NCBI RefSeq assembly: GCF_020179405.1
Contig: NZ_JAICBZ010000006.1
Coordinates: 28,891 to 92,890 of the forward strand
From: Xinfangfangia pollutisoli
Lineage (GTDB): Bacteria; Pseudomonadota; Alphaproteobacteria; Rhodobacterales; Rhodobacteraceae
Direction of reading: 5' to 3'
DNA: 64,000 bases
The notes under the pieces are model-generated. The model was not told the origin of the DNA. It did not search any database and worked only from the letters and a program-made list of their open reading frames with translations. Shown here one piece after another: positions 35,940 through 45,068 of the stretch (position 1 is the first letter of the stretch; each line of letters opens with the position of its first letter). The position numbers and the translations under genes are program-made.

Positions 35940-35984
35940 TCGGGGGTCCTGGTCATGCGGGTGTCCTGGTCATGCGGGGCCTCG
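35934..35984. repeat. 17-bp tandem direct repeat covering a start codon
   Basis: Two full units (35934-35950, 35951-35967; GGTCATkCGGGkGTCCT) and a partial third (from 35968). Each unit carries, on the minus strand, an ATG plus AGGAC, so the ribosome-binding site and start of paralogue 1 are duplicated in tandem. The 17-bp period puts the extra ATGs out of frame with each other. Confidence 0.75.
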
Positions 35985-36113
35985 TTCACCGTCGCGGGCG
36001 GTTGCGGTTTCCGGGTAGCAGATGACGCAAGCCGCCGCGCCGCCATCCACAATCTTGCGGATGCCAAAACGGCGGTTTTCGGGCCTTGATGACAGAAACA
36101 ACGGAGATCCATC

Positions 36114-37079
36114 ATGTCTGTGGCAAAACTGGCAGAGCGCGTTTCCCTGATCGGCTTGCCCTACCATTGCGGCACGCGCGGTCGCGTGACCGGCGCCACG
36201 ACCAACGCAATGGCGATCGGTCCCGAAGTGCTGCTGGCGCCGGATCATGCGCCGGCGCTGCTTGCCCCGCGCGTCGACGACCTGAATGTCGAGCTGCTTG
36301 TCGATGCCGAAGTGCCGCGGCAATCCGACACTGGCGGCGACTATCGTCTGATCCCGGCGGGGGATCAGATGGGGCGCATCCTGGTTCAGAACACCCGGCT
36401 GGCCGAGGCCGTTCGCGAAGCGCGCCGCGCGGACCGTCTGCCCATCGTCTCGCTTGGCACCTGCAGCGGCACGCTGGGCGTTGTCGCGGGGCTTTCCGAG
36501 ACGGCAGAGCCGTTCGGCGTCCTGTGGCTGGATGCGCATGGCGACGCCATGACCCCCGAAACCTCTTCGAACGGCTTCATCGAAGGCATGGTCACCACGA
36601 CCATCACCGGAAAATGCTGGAAGGCCTGGCGCGAGAATCTGAAGGGCTTCCGCGTGGTGGAAGAGCGGAATTTCGTCTCCATCGGCCTTCACGAGGCGTT
36701 TTCGGCGAAAGCGCGCGCCCATGCCGGGATCGCTGTCGGAACGCTGGTCAATCCGCCCGTCATTCAGAGGCTGGGCTTTGAAAGGGCGATCGCAGCCGCG
36801 CTTGACCTGCTCTCGGGGCAGGTTCGCAAGGTCTATATCCATGTCGATACCGACGTGCTTGATCCTGAAACGGCGCTGGCCGCCAACCGCCACTGCGCCG
36901 AAGGCGGCCTGACCACGGCGCAAGTCGCAAGCATTTTCAGCGAAGCCGCAGACCGCTTTGAAATTCTGGCGACAAGCTTCAGCTCCTACGACCCCGACGT
37001 TGATCCGCGCGGCCCCGATGTCATCGGCGGGCTGATGCTCGAGGCCGCCAGCTGCATGCAGCGCAGCCGCACGAACTAG
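36114..37079 (+). CDS. Arginase/ureohydrolase-fold protein lacking the GGDH histidine (paralogue 2)
   Basis: 321 residues. Motifs: LGTCS (about 115-119) in place of GGDHS, LDAHGDAMTP (about 139-148), HVDTDVLDP (about 240), AEGGLT. It matches paralogue 1 in length and in residue numbering of all motifs, so they arose by duplication. ACGGAG precedes ATG 36114. It is the first gene of the plus-strand run: SBP, two permeases, double ATPase, amidase. It may process an imported guanidino, ureido or amidino compound; the two paralogues might also form a mixed oligomer. Inference only. Confidence 0.8.
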   Translation: MSVAKLAERVSLIGLPYHCGTRGRVTGATTNAMAIGPEVLLAPDHAPALLAPRVDDLNVELLVDAEVPRQSDTGGDYRLIPAGDQMGRILVQNTRLAEAVREARRADRLPIVSLGTCSGTLGVVAGLSETAEPFGVLWLDAHGDAMTPETSSNGFIEGMVTTTITGKCWKAWRENLKGFRVVEERNFVSIGLHEAFSAKARAHAGIAVGTLVNPPVIQRLGFERAIAAALDLLSGQVRKVYIHVDTDVLDPETALAANRHCAEGGLTTAQVASIFSEAADRFEILATSFSSYDPDVDPRGPDVIGGLMLEAASCMQRSRTN

Positions 37080-37115
37080 ACGACAGTACGGAACAAAAAA
37101 CCAACAGGGCTTAAA

Positions 37116-38648
37116 ATGACCAAAGATAACCGACTTAACGTCACCCGCCGCACCATGTTGCTGGGAACCGCCGCGGTGCTGGGCTCTGCCGCCCTTACGG
37201 GGCTGTCAACCGGCATGGCGCGGGCACAGGACGGCGATGTGCTTCGTCTGGCTGTGACCGGAAGCAATGCGGATTCGCTCGATCCGCACCGCACGCAGGG
37301 CCAGCTGACCGACATCGTCCGGTTCACCAACCTTTTCGATGGTCTGTGCGAATTCAACCCCGATACCAGCGTCGCCAACGTTCTGGCCGAAAGCTTTACC
37401 CCGAATGAGGATGCAACCGTCTGGACGGTCAAGCTGGTCTCGGGGGTGAAAACCCATGCGGGCGGCGATTTCGGCGCGGATGACGTGATCTATTCGGTCA
37501 AGCGCATCCTTGATCCGGCGAACCCGACCAAGGGCGGCTCGCTGATCGGGTTCATCGACGCCGAGAAGGTCGAAAAAGTCGACGACCTGACGATCAGGTT
37601 CACGCTGGCCACCCCCTATGGGCCCTTCCGGGAAATCTGGGCCAACCGCTATCTTCGCATGGTGACGCAGGACTTCGATCCTGCCGCACCCGTCGGCACC
37701 GGACCGTTCAAATTCCTGTCCTTCGCCCCCGGCCAGGAAAGCATGTTCGAGCGGTTTGACGACTATTTCCGCGGCAAGGCGGGCGTTGCCAAGGTGCAGA
37801 TCACCAATATCTCGGACGAGACCGCCTCGATCAACGCGCTGCGCGGTGGTCAGGTCGACATGGCCTACAAGATTCCTTTCGCCGAAGCCCGCATTCTCGA
37901 GGCCGAGCCCGGGATCAAGCTGCTGAACAACCCCAGCGGCATGTCGCTGCCCCTGTACATGCGGACCGACATTGCGCCCTTCAATGACGTGCGCGTGCGT
38001 CAGGCCTTTCGCCTGATCGCCGACCGCGACATGATGGTGCGGGCGGCGCTGGCGGGCTATGGCGAAGTCGGCAACGATATGCAGGGGCGCAGCATCGCCC
38101 CTTGCGGCCCGACCGAGGTCGAGCAGCGCAAGCAGGATATCGAAGCGGCAAAGAAGCTGCTTGAAGAGGCCGGTCAAAGCGGCCTGAGCGTCGAGCTGGC
38201 CACGGTGAATGGCACCTCGGGCATGGTGGAATGCGCCCAGGTCTTTGCCGAGCAGGCGAAGGCCGCCGGGGTCACCGTCAAGGTGAACGTACTGGAAGAG
38301 GCGGCCTATCTGGCCAACTATGGCGAATGGGCCTTCGGCGTCGACTTCCTGAACGACACCTATCTGCCCCTGGTGGCCCGCAGCCTGGTGCCGGGCGGCA
38401 GCTTCAACAACACGCATTGGGACGACGCGGAATTCAATGCGCTTTTCGCCGAGGCCTCGGCAAGCTCGGATGAAGCCAAGCGCTGCGAGATCATCTCGAA
38501 GATGCGCATGATCGAGCACGAGCGCGGCGGCAACATCATCTGGGGCTTCGCCAATATCCTGAATGCCTACAGCGACCGGCTGCAGGGGCTTGAGACCTAT
38601 GTGGTCGATTCCGCCTTCTACCACCTTCGGAAGGTCTCGTTCGTATGA
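37116..38648 (+). CDS. Periplasmic solute-binding protein, family 5, Tat-exported
   Basis: 510 residues. The signal has a twin-arginine motif, TRRTMLLG, followed by a hydrophobic run and an Ala-rich MARAQ cleavage site near residue 38. The SBP_bac_5 core is clear: NADSLDPHRTQGQLTDIVRFTNLFDGL, GTGPFKFLSFAPGQES, DVRVRQAFRLIADRDMM. AGGG precedes ATG 37116. It overlaps the permease gene (ATGA). Brings the substrate of the arginase-like/amidase cluster to the transporter. Confidence 0.92.
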   Translation: MTKDNRLNVTRRTMLLGTAAVLGSAALTGLSTGMARAQDGDVLRLAVTGSNADSLDPHRTQGQLTDIVRFTNLFDGLCEFNPDTSVANVLAESFTPNEDATVWTVKLVSGVKTHAGGDFGADDVIYSVKRILDPANPTKGGSLIGFIDAEKVEKVDDLTIRFTLATPYGPFREIWANRYLRMVTQDFDPAAPVGTGPFKFLSFAPGQESMFERFDDYFRGKAGVAKVQITNISDETASINALRGGQVDMAYKIPFAEARILEAEPGIKLLNNPSGMSLPLYMRTDIAPFNDVRVRQAFRLIADRDMMVRAALAGYGEVGNDMQGRSIAPCGPTEVEQRKQDIEAAKKLLEEAGQSGLSVELATVNGTSGMVECAQVFAEQAKAAGVTVKVNVLEEAAYLANYGEWAFGVDFLNDTYLPLVARSLVPGGSFNNTHWDDAEFNALFAEASASSDEAKRCEIISKMRMIEHERGGNIIWGFANILNAYSDRLQGLETYVVDSAFYHLRKVSFV

Positions 38649-39643
38649 CCTCGGCAGCGCCGCAAACCGGCCTGGCGGTGAGAGGCAAATCGGTGAGCTG
38701 GCTGGGCAAGCGCCTGGCCGCCTCGCTGCTCACGCTGGTCCTGATCACGATGCTCGTGTTTGCGGCGACGCGCCTGCTGCCGGGCGACATGGCGCTTATG
38801 ATCCTTGGAAAGGACGCCACAGCCGAAAGCCTGGCCGCGTTGCGGGCGCAACTGCATCTGGAAGACCCGTTGTGGCGCCAGTACACGGCCTGGATCGCGG
38901 GGGTGGCGACGGGGGATCTGGGATATTCCGTCATCTCGCGCGTGGAAGTCGCCGCTTTGCTGACGCCGCGCCTTCAGGCGACGCTCAGCCTGATCGTGCT
39001 GTCTCTGGCGGTTTCCGTGCCATTGGCGCTGGTATTGGGCTTTGCGACGGCGCGCCGCGAAGGCAGTGTCGGTGACAAGCTTGTCCTGTTCGGGTCGGTC
39101 GCCATCAACGCGCTGCCCGAATTCGTTCTGGGCATGCTGCTGGTGATCCTGCTTTCCACCAACATCTGGCATCTCTTTCCCGCCGTCTCGAGCCTGTCCC
39201 CCGGACAACCTGTCCTGCACCAGCTTGACAAGCTGGTCCTGCCCGGACTTTGCCTTGTGCTGCTGCAGGTGACCTACCTTTACCGCCTGGTTCGGGCGGC
39301 GGTCATTGATGTCATGACCAGCGAATACTTCCACTTTGCCAGGCTGAAAGGGCTGCCCGAAGGGCTGATCCTGCGCCGCCATGTTCTGCCCAATGCGATC
39401 GTGCCCGCCGTGATCGCCATCGGAACGATCTTTGCCTACTCGGTCGGCGGGATGGTCGTGGTCGAGACGGTGTTCAGCTATCCCGGAATAGGCTCTGCGC
39501 TGACCCAGGCTGTCGGCACCCGCGACCTGCCGGTTGTCCAGGCGGCGGTGCTGATCATCGCGGTGATCTTTCTGATCAGCAATCTGGTGACCGACGCCCT
39601 GGCCCACAGCATCACGCCGCCCGGCAAGGGGGGACAGAAATGA
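38645..39643 (+). CDS. Peptide-type ABC transporter permease (DppB type)
   Basis: 332 residues, about six membrane spans (WLGKRLAASLLTLVLITMLVF first), EAA motif in FHFARLKGLPEGLILRRHVLPNAIVP. It overlaps the binding-protein stop and the next permease start by 4 nt each. Partner of the DppC-type permease of the arginase-like cluster. Confidence 0.92.
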   Translation: MTSAAPQTGLAVRGKSVSWLGKRLAASLLTLVLITMLVFAATRLLPGDMALMILGKDATAESLAALRAQLHLEDPLWRQYTAWIAGVATGDLGYSVISRVEVAALLTPRLQATLSLIVLSLAVSVPLALVLGFATARREGSVGDKLVLFGSVAINALPEFVLGMLLVILLSTNIWHLFPAVSSLSPGQPVLHQLDKLVLPGLCLVLLQVTYLYRLVRAAVIDVMTSEYFHFARLKGLPEGLILRRHVLPNAIVPAVIAIGTIFAYSVGGMVVVETVFSYPGIGSALTQAVGTRDLPVVQAAVLIIAVIFLISNLVTDALAHSITPPGKGGQK

Positions 39644-40446
39644 GACTGCTGCGCAATCCTTCCCTGGTCGCGGGGTTTGTGATGGTGGGGGGCGTCGTCG
39701 CATTGGCGGCCATGGGGCCGCTGCTTGCGCCGCATTCCCCCTCGGCCATCATCGACGCGCCATACATGCCGACCGGCCCGCGAACCCTGCTCGGCTCGGA
39801 CAATCTGGGGCGTGACGTGCTGTCCCGGTTTCTGTGGGGCGGGGCGAACCTGGTCTGGATGGCCTTCGGCGCGACGTTCATCGCGCTGACGCTTGGCGCC
39901 GCCGTCGGCATCTCGGCCGCCTATTTCAAGGGCTGGACCGATGAAGTCCTGATGCGGGTTGTCGATCTGAAGATGGCTTTTCCCAGCCTTGTCTTCGTCT
40001 TGCTGTTCGTCACCATGCTGGGGACCAGCCTTCCGCTGCTGGTTCTGCTATGTGGCCTGTCGCTGATGCCTGGGGCCGCACGCGTGTTGCGCGGCGCGGC
40101 GCTTGCCGTGGTCGACAAGGATTTCGTGCAATGGGCGCGGTCCGTCGAACTGCCCGCGCACCGGATCCTGTTCCGCGAGATCCTGCCCAACATCACCTCG
40201 CCCCTGCTGGTCGAAACCGGCCTGCGGCTGATGTGGTCGATCTCGCTGCTCGCCGGGCTTAGCTACCTTGGCTACGGCATCCAGCCGCCGACTTCGGACT
40301 GGGGCCTGATGATCTATGAAAACCGCAATGCGCTTCGTGTCCAGCCGCTGGCGGTGGTCTGTCCGATCCTGGCAATCGCCGTCTTTGCCATCGGTGGCAA
40401 TCTCATAGCCGAGGGCTTTGCCCGCGCCTTCCGCCAAACCCGGTGA
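39640..40446 (+). CDS. Peptide-type ABC transporter permease (DppC type)
   Basis: 268 residues. GSDNLGRDVLSRFLWGGANLVWM and the EAA-type VQWARSVELPAHRILFREILPN mark the DppC group, with about five or six spans. It starts inside the DppB stop and is followed 3 nt later by the ATPase gene. Slightly shorter than usual, with a short N-terminal arm. Confidence 0.92.
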   Translation: MRLLRNPSLVAGFVMVGGVVALAAMGPLLAPHSPSAIIDAPYMPTGPRTLLGSDNLGRDVLSRFLWGGANLVWMAFGATFIALTLGAAVGISAAYFKGWTDEVLMRVVDLKMAFPSLVFVLLFVTMLGTSLPLLVLLCGLSLMPGAARVLRGAALAVVDKDFVQWARSVELPAHRILFREILPNITSPLLVETGLRLMWSISLLAGLSYLGYGIQPPTSDWGLMIYENRNALRVQPLAVVCPILAIAVFAIGGNLIAEGFARAFRQTR

Positions 40447-40449
40447 GTC

Positions 40450-42189
40450 ATGCTGAAAGTTGAAAACCTCTCGGTCGTGCTGGCAGACGGAACGCCGATC
40501 GTTCGCGACATCGAAATCACCATCGCAGCGGGCCAGACCATTGGTCTGGTCGGAGAAAGCGGTTCGGGCAAAAGCACCATCGCCCGCGCCCTGCTGGGGC
40601 AGACCGGCGCCGGGGTGCGCATCGCCTCGGGGCGGGTCTCGGTCGATGGGCGGGAGCTTCTTTCGCTGTCTCCCGCGGATCTGCGCAATGCCTGTGGCCG
40701 GATCATCGCCTATGTTCCGCAAGACAGTGGCGCCGCGCTTAATCCGGCGCTGACCGTCGGCCGCCAGATCATCGAACGGCTGCTGATCGGGCCCGACCGT
40801 CTGGACAGGGCCGAGGCCTTTAGAAGAGTTGCCGAGGTTCTGACGACCCTTGGCCTGCCCAGCGACAAACAGTTTCTTGCCCGCCGCCCGGGCGAGCTGT
40901 CGGGGGGGCAGTTGCAGCGCATAGGCCTTGCCATTGCGGTTGTCGCCCGACCCAAGGTGCTGATCCTGGATGAACCGACCACCGCGCTTGATACCTCGAC
41001 GCGGGGCGAGGTCATCACGATGGTCCGCCAGCTGACGCAATCCATGGGGGCCGCAAGTCTTTACGTCTCGCATGACCTCGGACTGATTTCCGCCGTCGCG
41101 GATGCGGTGACGGTCCTGTACGCGGGCGAGATCGTCGAGACCGCCTCGGCGCAACGCCTTTTCGCGCAGCCGGCGCATCCCTATACGCGCGCGCTGCTGG
41201 AAGCCGTGCCGCAGGTTCGCCAGAAACTGCCGATCAAGGGCATTCCCGGGCAGGTGCCCGACCTTGATGCCCGCCTTCAGGGCTGCTCTTTCGCCGACCG
41301 CTGCAGTGCGGTGCAGCCGAAATGCCGCGAGAGCAAACCCGCCCTTGCGCAACAGGCGACCGGCAGGGTCCGTTGCTTCTTTCCCAGCGCGGCGCCGATC
41401 CGCCGTCCCGGCGATCTGGGGCCAGAGACGGTCGGGGATCACGGCATCGTCTACAGGGTGGACGATCTGGCGGCCGGTTACCCGACCGCGCCGCGGCTGC
41501 TGGATGGGATCTCGCTCGCGCTGCGGCGGGGAAAATGCACGGCTCTGGTCGGGGAATCCGGCTCGGGCAAGTCGACGCTGTCGCGCTGTCTCATCGGCCT
41601 GCAGCCGATCACCGAGGGCCGGATGGGCTTTGCCGACGCCGCGCAAGGCGCGGGCCTCCGTGACAGCCGTCGCATGCAATACATCTTTCAGGACCCGTCA
41701 GGCTCGTTGAACCCCCGCCGCAAGGTCGGCGACAGCATCAGCCTTGCCGCGCGGCATTTCTTCCCCGGAGAAGACCCCCGCCCACGGGTCGAGGCCGCCT
41801 TGGCGCGGGTGGATCTGTCGCCCGCAATTCTGGGCCGTTTCCCCTCGCAGCTGTCGGGCGGCCAGAAACAGCGCGTCGCGATTGCCCGGGCGCTGGTCGC
41901 CAAGCCGGAAGTCCTGCTCTGCGATGAGATCACCTCTGCGCTTGATGTTTCCGTTCAGGCAAGCGTGCTGCAGACCTTGAAACGCCTGATGGATGACGGG
42001 CTGTCGCTGCTGTTCGTCACGCATGATCTGGGCGTCGTGCGAACCATTGCCGATGAGATCATCGTCCTGAAGCAGGGCAGGATCGTCGAGCAGGGGCCGG
42101 CGGATCAGGTCTTTGCCACGCCCGAGCATCCCTACACCCGCATGTTGCTGGACAACGTGCTGGAGCTGCCCGCCGGAGTGCCGGCGTGA
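40450..42189 (+). CDS. Peptide-type ABC transporter, fused double ATPase
   Basis: 579 residues, two ABC cassettes: first GESGSGKST (about 36), [19 protein letters not shown]; second GESGSGKST (about 372), LSGGQKQR, LLCDEITSALD. Between them is the Cys-containing oligopeptide/dipeptide ATPase tail GCSFADRCSAVQPKCRESKPAL. In the second cassette Walker B reads LCDEITSALD, with Ile in place of the usual Pro. The stop overlaps the amidase GTG start. Confidence 0.92.
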   Translation: MLKVENLSVVLADGTPIVRDIEITIAAGQTIGLVGESGSGKSTIARALLGQTGAGVRIASGRVSVDGRELLSLSPADLRNACGRIIAYVPQDSGAALNPALTVGRQIIERLLIGPDRLDRAEAFRRVAEVLTTLGLPSDKQFLARRPGELSGGQLQRIGLAIAVVARPKVLILDEPTTALDTSTRGEVITMVRQLTQSMGAASLYVSHDLGLISAVADAVTVLYAGEIVETASAQRLFAQPAHPYTRALLEAVPQVRQKLPIKGIPGQVPDLDARLQGCSFADRCSAVQPKCRESKPALAQQATGRVRCFFPSAAPIRRPGDLGPETVGDHGIVYRVDDLAAGYPTAPRLLDGISLALRRGKCTALVGESGSGKSTLSRCLIGLQPITEGRMGFADAAQGAGLRDSRRMQYIFQDPSGSLNPRRKVGDSISLAARHFFPGEDPRPRVEAALARVDLSPAILGRFPSQLSGGQKQRVAIARALVAKPEVLLCDEITSALDVSVQASVLQTLKRLMDDGLSLLFVTHDLGVVRTIADEIIVLKQGRIVEQGPADQVFATPEHPYTRMLLDNVLELPAGVPA

Positions 42190-43643
42190 CCGCTTCAACA
42201 GTTCCGCCGGCCGGTTTGCGGGCGGTGGACCAATTCCACACACAAGGGCGCAACGCAGTGCAACTCCATGATTTCACGGTCAGTGACCTGACCCGGCACC
42301 TGCGATCCGGCGATTTCAGTGCGGCCGAACTGGCAAACGCCCTTTGCGCGCGGGTTGCGGCCAGCCCGTTGAACGCCTTCACCGCGCTTGATGCCGAAAG
42401 GGTCGGGGCCGAGGCTCGGGCCGCCGATGCGCGGCTCAGGACGGGCCGGGCGCGGCCGCTGGAAGGCGTGCCGATCGCTTGCAAGGACAATATCGGCGTC
42501 GCGGGCTATCCCAACAGTGCCGGAACGCCCGGTCTGGCCAATTGGCAGCCCACGCGCGACAGCGCCGTCGCGGCGCGGCTTCGCGCGGCCGGGGCTGTGA
42601 TGTTCGGCAAGAACGCGATGCACGAGCTGGCGTTCGGTGCGACCTCTGATACCGCGCCCGACAAGCCGGTGCGCAACCCGGCAGATCCCCGCTACAGCGC
42701 CGGCGGATCCAGTGGCGGCAGCGGCAGTGCCGTTGGCGGGCGCCTTGTTCCGGCGTCGATCGGCACCGATACCGGCGGTTCGGTGCGCATCCCCGCGGCG
42801 CTTTGCGGCGTCTGGGGCTATCGGCCCTCCACCGGGCGCTGGCCCCGCCATGGGATCGTGCCGATTTCCTACACCCGCGACACGCCGGGACCATTGGCGC
42901 GCAGTGCCGCCGATCTGGCCTTGATCGATCAGGCCGTGACCGGCGCACCGTTATCGCCGCCCGCCGGCACGGTCGCGGGCCTGCGGCTTGGCATTCCGCT
43001 TGAGACGCACTGGCTGACGGCCGACCCAGAGGTTCGCGCGGCTTGCGAAAGCGCGCTTCTGAAGCTGGAAAGAAGGGGGGCCGTCCTGATCGAGGTGGAT
43101 GCAGCCGAGATCATGCGCCTGTCGATGCGCTGCGCAGCCGAGATCGCTGTCTACGAGGCGTTGCCGATGCTGAAGGCGCATGGCGAAGATGTCGGTCTCG
43201 ACATTCCGCTGGCAGAGGTGATCTCGTCGATCGTGACGACCGAGATCCGCAACACCTACAACAGCCAGATTGCCGGCGCGGGCGTGTCATCCGCCCGCTA
43301 CCTGACCGCGATCACCAAGGACCGGCCGGCGCTGATGTCGCAGTTTGCGGCCCTGTTCTCGGGGGCCGGTCTTGACGCGCTGGCTTTCCCGACCAGTCCG
43401 CTGCCCGCGCCCCTGATCGGCACAAAGACGGCGCATCTGTGCGGAGAGCCGCTGTCAATCTTCGACGCGCTGATCCGGAATACCGATCCGGGCAGCACGG
43501 CCGGCCTGCCGGGCATCAGCATGCCGGTCGGTCACACCAGCGCGGGTCTGCCCATCGGTCTGGCCTTCGACGCACCGATCGGCGCGGATGTCTCGTTGCT
43601 GGGCATGGCCCTTGGCATCGAGACCCTCGACACGCCGGGCTAA
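42186..43643 (+). CDS. Amidase signature family hydrolase
   Basis: 485 residues from GTG 42186 in a GTGA overlap; an internal start near 42264 would give a family-like MHD-type N terminus, so about 25 residues are uncertain. Amidase motifs: catalytic Lys in PIACKDNIGV, the Gly/Ser-rich YSAGGSSGGSGSAVGG, and the cis-Ser and nucleophile in IGTDTGGSVRIPAALCG. It hydrolyses a carboxamide or ureido-type amide, releasing ammonia. Last of the transporter operon, so it probably processes the imported compound along with the arginase-like proteins. Confidence 0.9.
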   Translation: MTASTVPPAGLRAVDQFHTQGRNAVQLHDFTVSDLTRHLRSGDFSAAELANALCARVAASPLNAFTALDAERVGAEARAADARLRTGRARPLEGVPIACKDNIGVAGYPNSAGTPGLANWQPTRDSAVAARLRAAGAVMFGKNAMHELAFGATSDTAPDKPVRNPADPRYSAGGSSGGSGSAVGGRLVPASIGTDTGGSVRIPAALCGVWGYRPSTGRWPRHGIVPISYTRDTPGPLARSAADLALIDQAVTGAPLSPPAGTVAGLRLGIPLETHWLTADPEVRAACESALLKLERRGAVLIEVDAAEIMRLSMRCAAEIAVYEALPMLKAHGEDVGLDIPLAEVISSIVTTEIRNTYNSQIAGAGVSSARYLTAITKDRPALMSQFAALFSGAGLDALAFPTSPLPAPLIGTKTAHLCGEPLSIFDALIRNTDPGSTAGLPGISMPVGHTSAGLPIGLAFDAPIGADVSLLGMALGIETLDTPG

Positions 43644-44371
43644 TGCGCCAGACGGGCGACCAGTGCGGCCAGTTCTGAGCGATTGCTGCAGGACAGCTTC
43701 TCGAAACAGCGGCCGACATGCGTCCGCACCGTCGCAAAGCCGATCTGCAGGATCCGGGCGATGTCCTTGTCGCTGCAGCCCCGGGCCACCAGCAAGGAAA
43801 TGTCGCGCTCGCGTTCTGTCAGGCAGTCCAGGGTGACATCGGGCAGGCTGTTGAAGGCGCGCGCCAGAAACGGGCCGATGGCCCCGAGAAGCCGGATCTC
43901 GCGGTCGGAATAGTCGGGCCGGCTGGAGCCGCGCCACAGGCGCAGGTCGGGCATTTCCCGGCCCTGCTGGCGCATGAACAGGTTGATGCCATGGCTCATC
44001 CCATCCTTCGCCAGGAAGTCATTGTAGAAGCCGGTGCGGCTCAGGTCCGCCCGTGTGATCACCTCGTCCACGAAGGCGGGGCGCCACAGGGCCCGCAGCT
44101 TTGCGGTCATCGGGTCCTGAAACTGATAGGTTTTCAGGTAGCTGTCGACACATTCGGCGCTTTGGTTGATCACATGGCTGACCTCAAAGCGACGTCCGGT
44201 CTCGTGCCAGGTGTAAGAGGCCAGGAATTCCGAGCGCATCAGCGCCATGATCTTGGGGTAGGTGTGTTCACGGATGTCTTGCTGGGTGATCGGCCCGGAC
44301 AACATGCCGACAATCTCTGCAAAGCCGGAAATCTCTTCCGACGTCATGTCGTAGACTGCCAGATCCGCCAT
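43640..44371 (-). CDS. LuxR-family transcriptional regulator
   Basis: 243 residues. C-terminal LuxR helix-turn-helix: LTERERDISLLVARGCSDKDIARILQIGFATVRTHVGRCFEKLS (about 183-228). The N-terminal 170 residues have no receiver or autoinducer signature I recognise. It is GGAGAGG-led and convergent with the amidase gene, sharing 4 nt. It is a candidate local regulator of the arginase-like/transport/amidase cluster. Confidence 0.82.
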   Translation of the reverse strand: MADLAVYDMTSEEISGFAEIVGMLSGPITQQDIREHTYPKIMALMRSEFLASYTWHETGRRFEVSHVINQSAECVDSYLKTYQFQDPMTAKLRALWRPAFVDEVITRADLSRTGFYNDFLAKDGMSHGINLFMRQQGREMPDLRLWRGSSRPDYSDREIRLLGAIGPFLARAFNSLPDVTLDCLTERERDISLLVARGCSDKDIARILQIGFATVRTHVGRCFEKLSCSNRSELAALVARLAH

Positions 44372-45042
44372 CGCCTCTCCTCTCCCGCCGTACGCTCCAC
44401 CGGCTTCTTAGCACCCTGTCAACCGCTTGTCGCACCGAACCATAAACCCTAGCACAGCCCGCGGGGAAGCCGACACTGTTGCGGTCAAAAAACATGCAGG
44501 CAACGCCTCGGACTCAGGGAATCTGAAAGCCGGAACATCGCTGTTGGGGCGAGGGCGAGGGGGGAGCCAAAGGCCTGGCGCATCGGACATCGCGGGGTTT
44601 GATCCTGCGCCAGGACCTTCCGGTCCGTAGTCGCCTGCGCGACAGCAGGCAGATTGCCCAACAGGGCTGCGGCAGGCGAGGCCTGTATCGCCGGGAAGGG
44701 CGCGCGCAGGCATTGCGACCTTCAAGGGCGCCCCTCGGCGTCGGTCACGGCGTGCCGCTAGGTGCCCAGGCCCCGCCCTGCGCCCGATCCGACGCCCGCG
44801 CTGGCCGTCGCCCCTTTTGCGCACAGGCGCGACGCCGTGCGCTGCGCCCGTAGCCTGGTCGCGTCGATGCTTCTGCCCTGTGCCCTCGGAGGTCCGTCCC
44901 GCCACGCTCCTCGCGAGGAGCCGCATGTCACCCCGCCGCTTTCAGCGGTTTCAGGGCGTCTTCGGCGGGCCCGTATCCGTGCAAGCCAATGGGATCGATG
45001 AAGATGGTGCCGCTCAACGCGCGTCGCTCATCTTCAAAGGCC
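44372..45042. other. 671-nt gene-poor stretch between LuxR gene and carB
   Basis: High-G+C sequence with no convincing long gene. It holds the LuxR promoter, an inverted Arg/Gly-rich mix of open frames typical of shadow frames, and, at its right end, a short frame (44928-45068, minus) with protein-like composition. I find no tRNA, IS end or terminator with a U-tract here. It could be decayed coding sequence. Confidence 0.4.
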
Positions 45043-45068
45043 TCACCCCTGCAGCGTCCGCACCCCAT
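44928..45068 (-). CDS. Possible 46-aa protein overlapping the end of carB
   Basis: The minus-strand frame from ATG 45068 overlaps the last 26 nt of carB in another frame and runs to TGA 44928-44930. The last 30 residues, with [14 protein letters not shown] and ALKPLKAAG, look protein-like, with low Arg bias compared with shadow frames. The ATG has GAGGGG only 1 nt upstream, a poor spacing. Possibly a conserved tail of a lost gene or a small protein coupled to carB. Unassigned. Confidence 0.25.
   Translation of the reverse strand: MGCGRCRGEAFEDERRALSGTIFIDPIGLHGYGPAEDALKPLKAAG

Noticed and set aside
36114..37079. Calling the two arginase-fold proteins agmatinase or arginase
   Set aside because: The first metal motif lacks its His in both, so a specific enzyme name would overstate the evidence.
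44372..45042. Possible transposase fragment or tRNA in the gene-poor stretch
   Set aside because: No terminal inverted repeats, target duplication, DDE motif or cloverleaf with a T-loop sequence could be seen.
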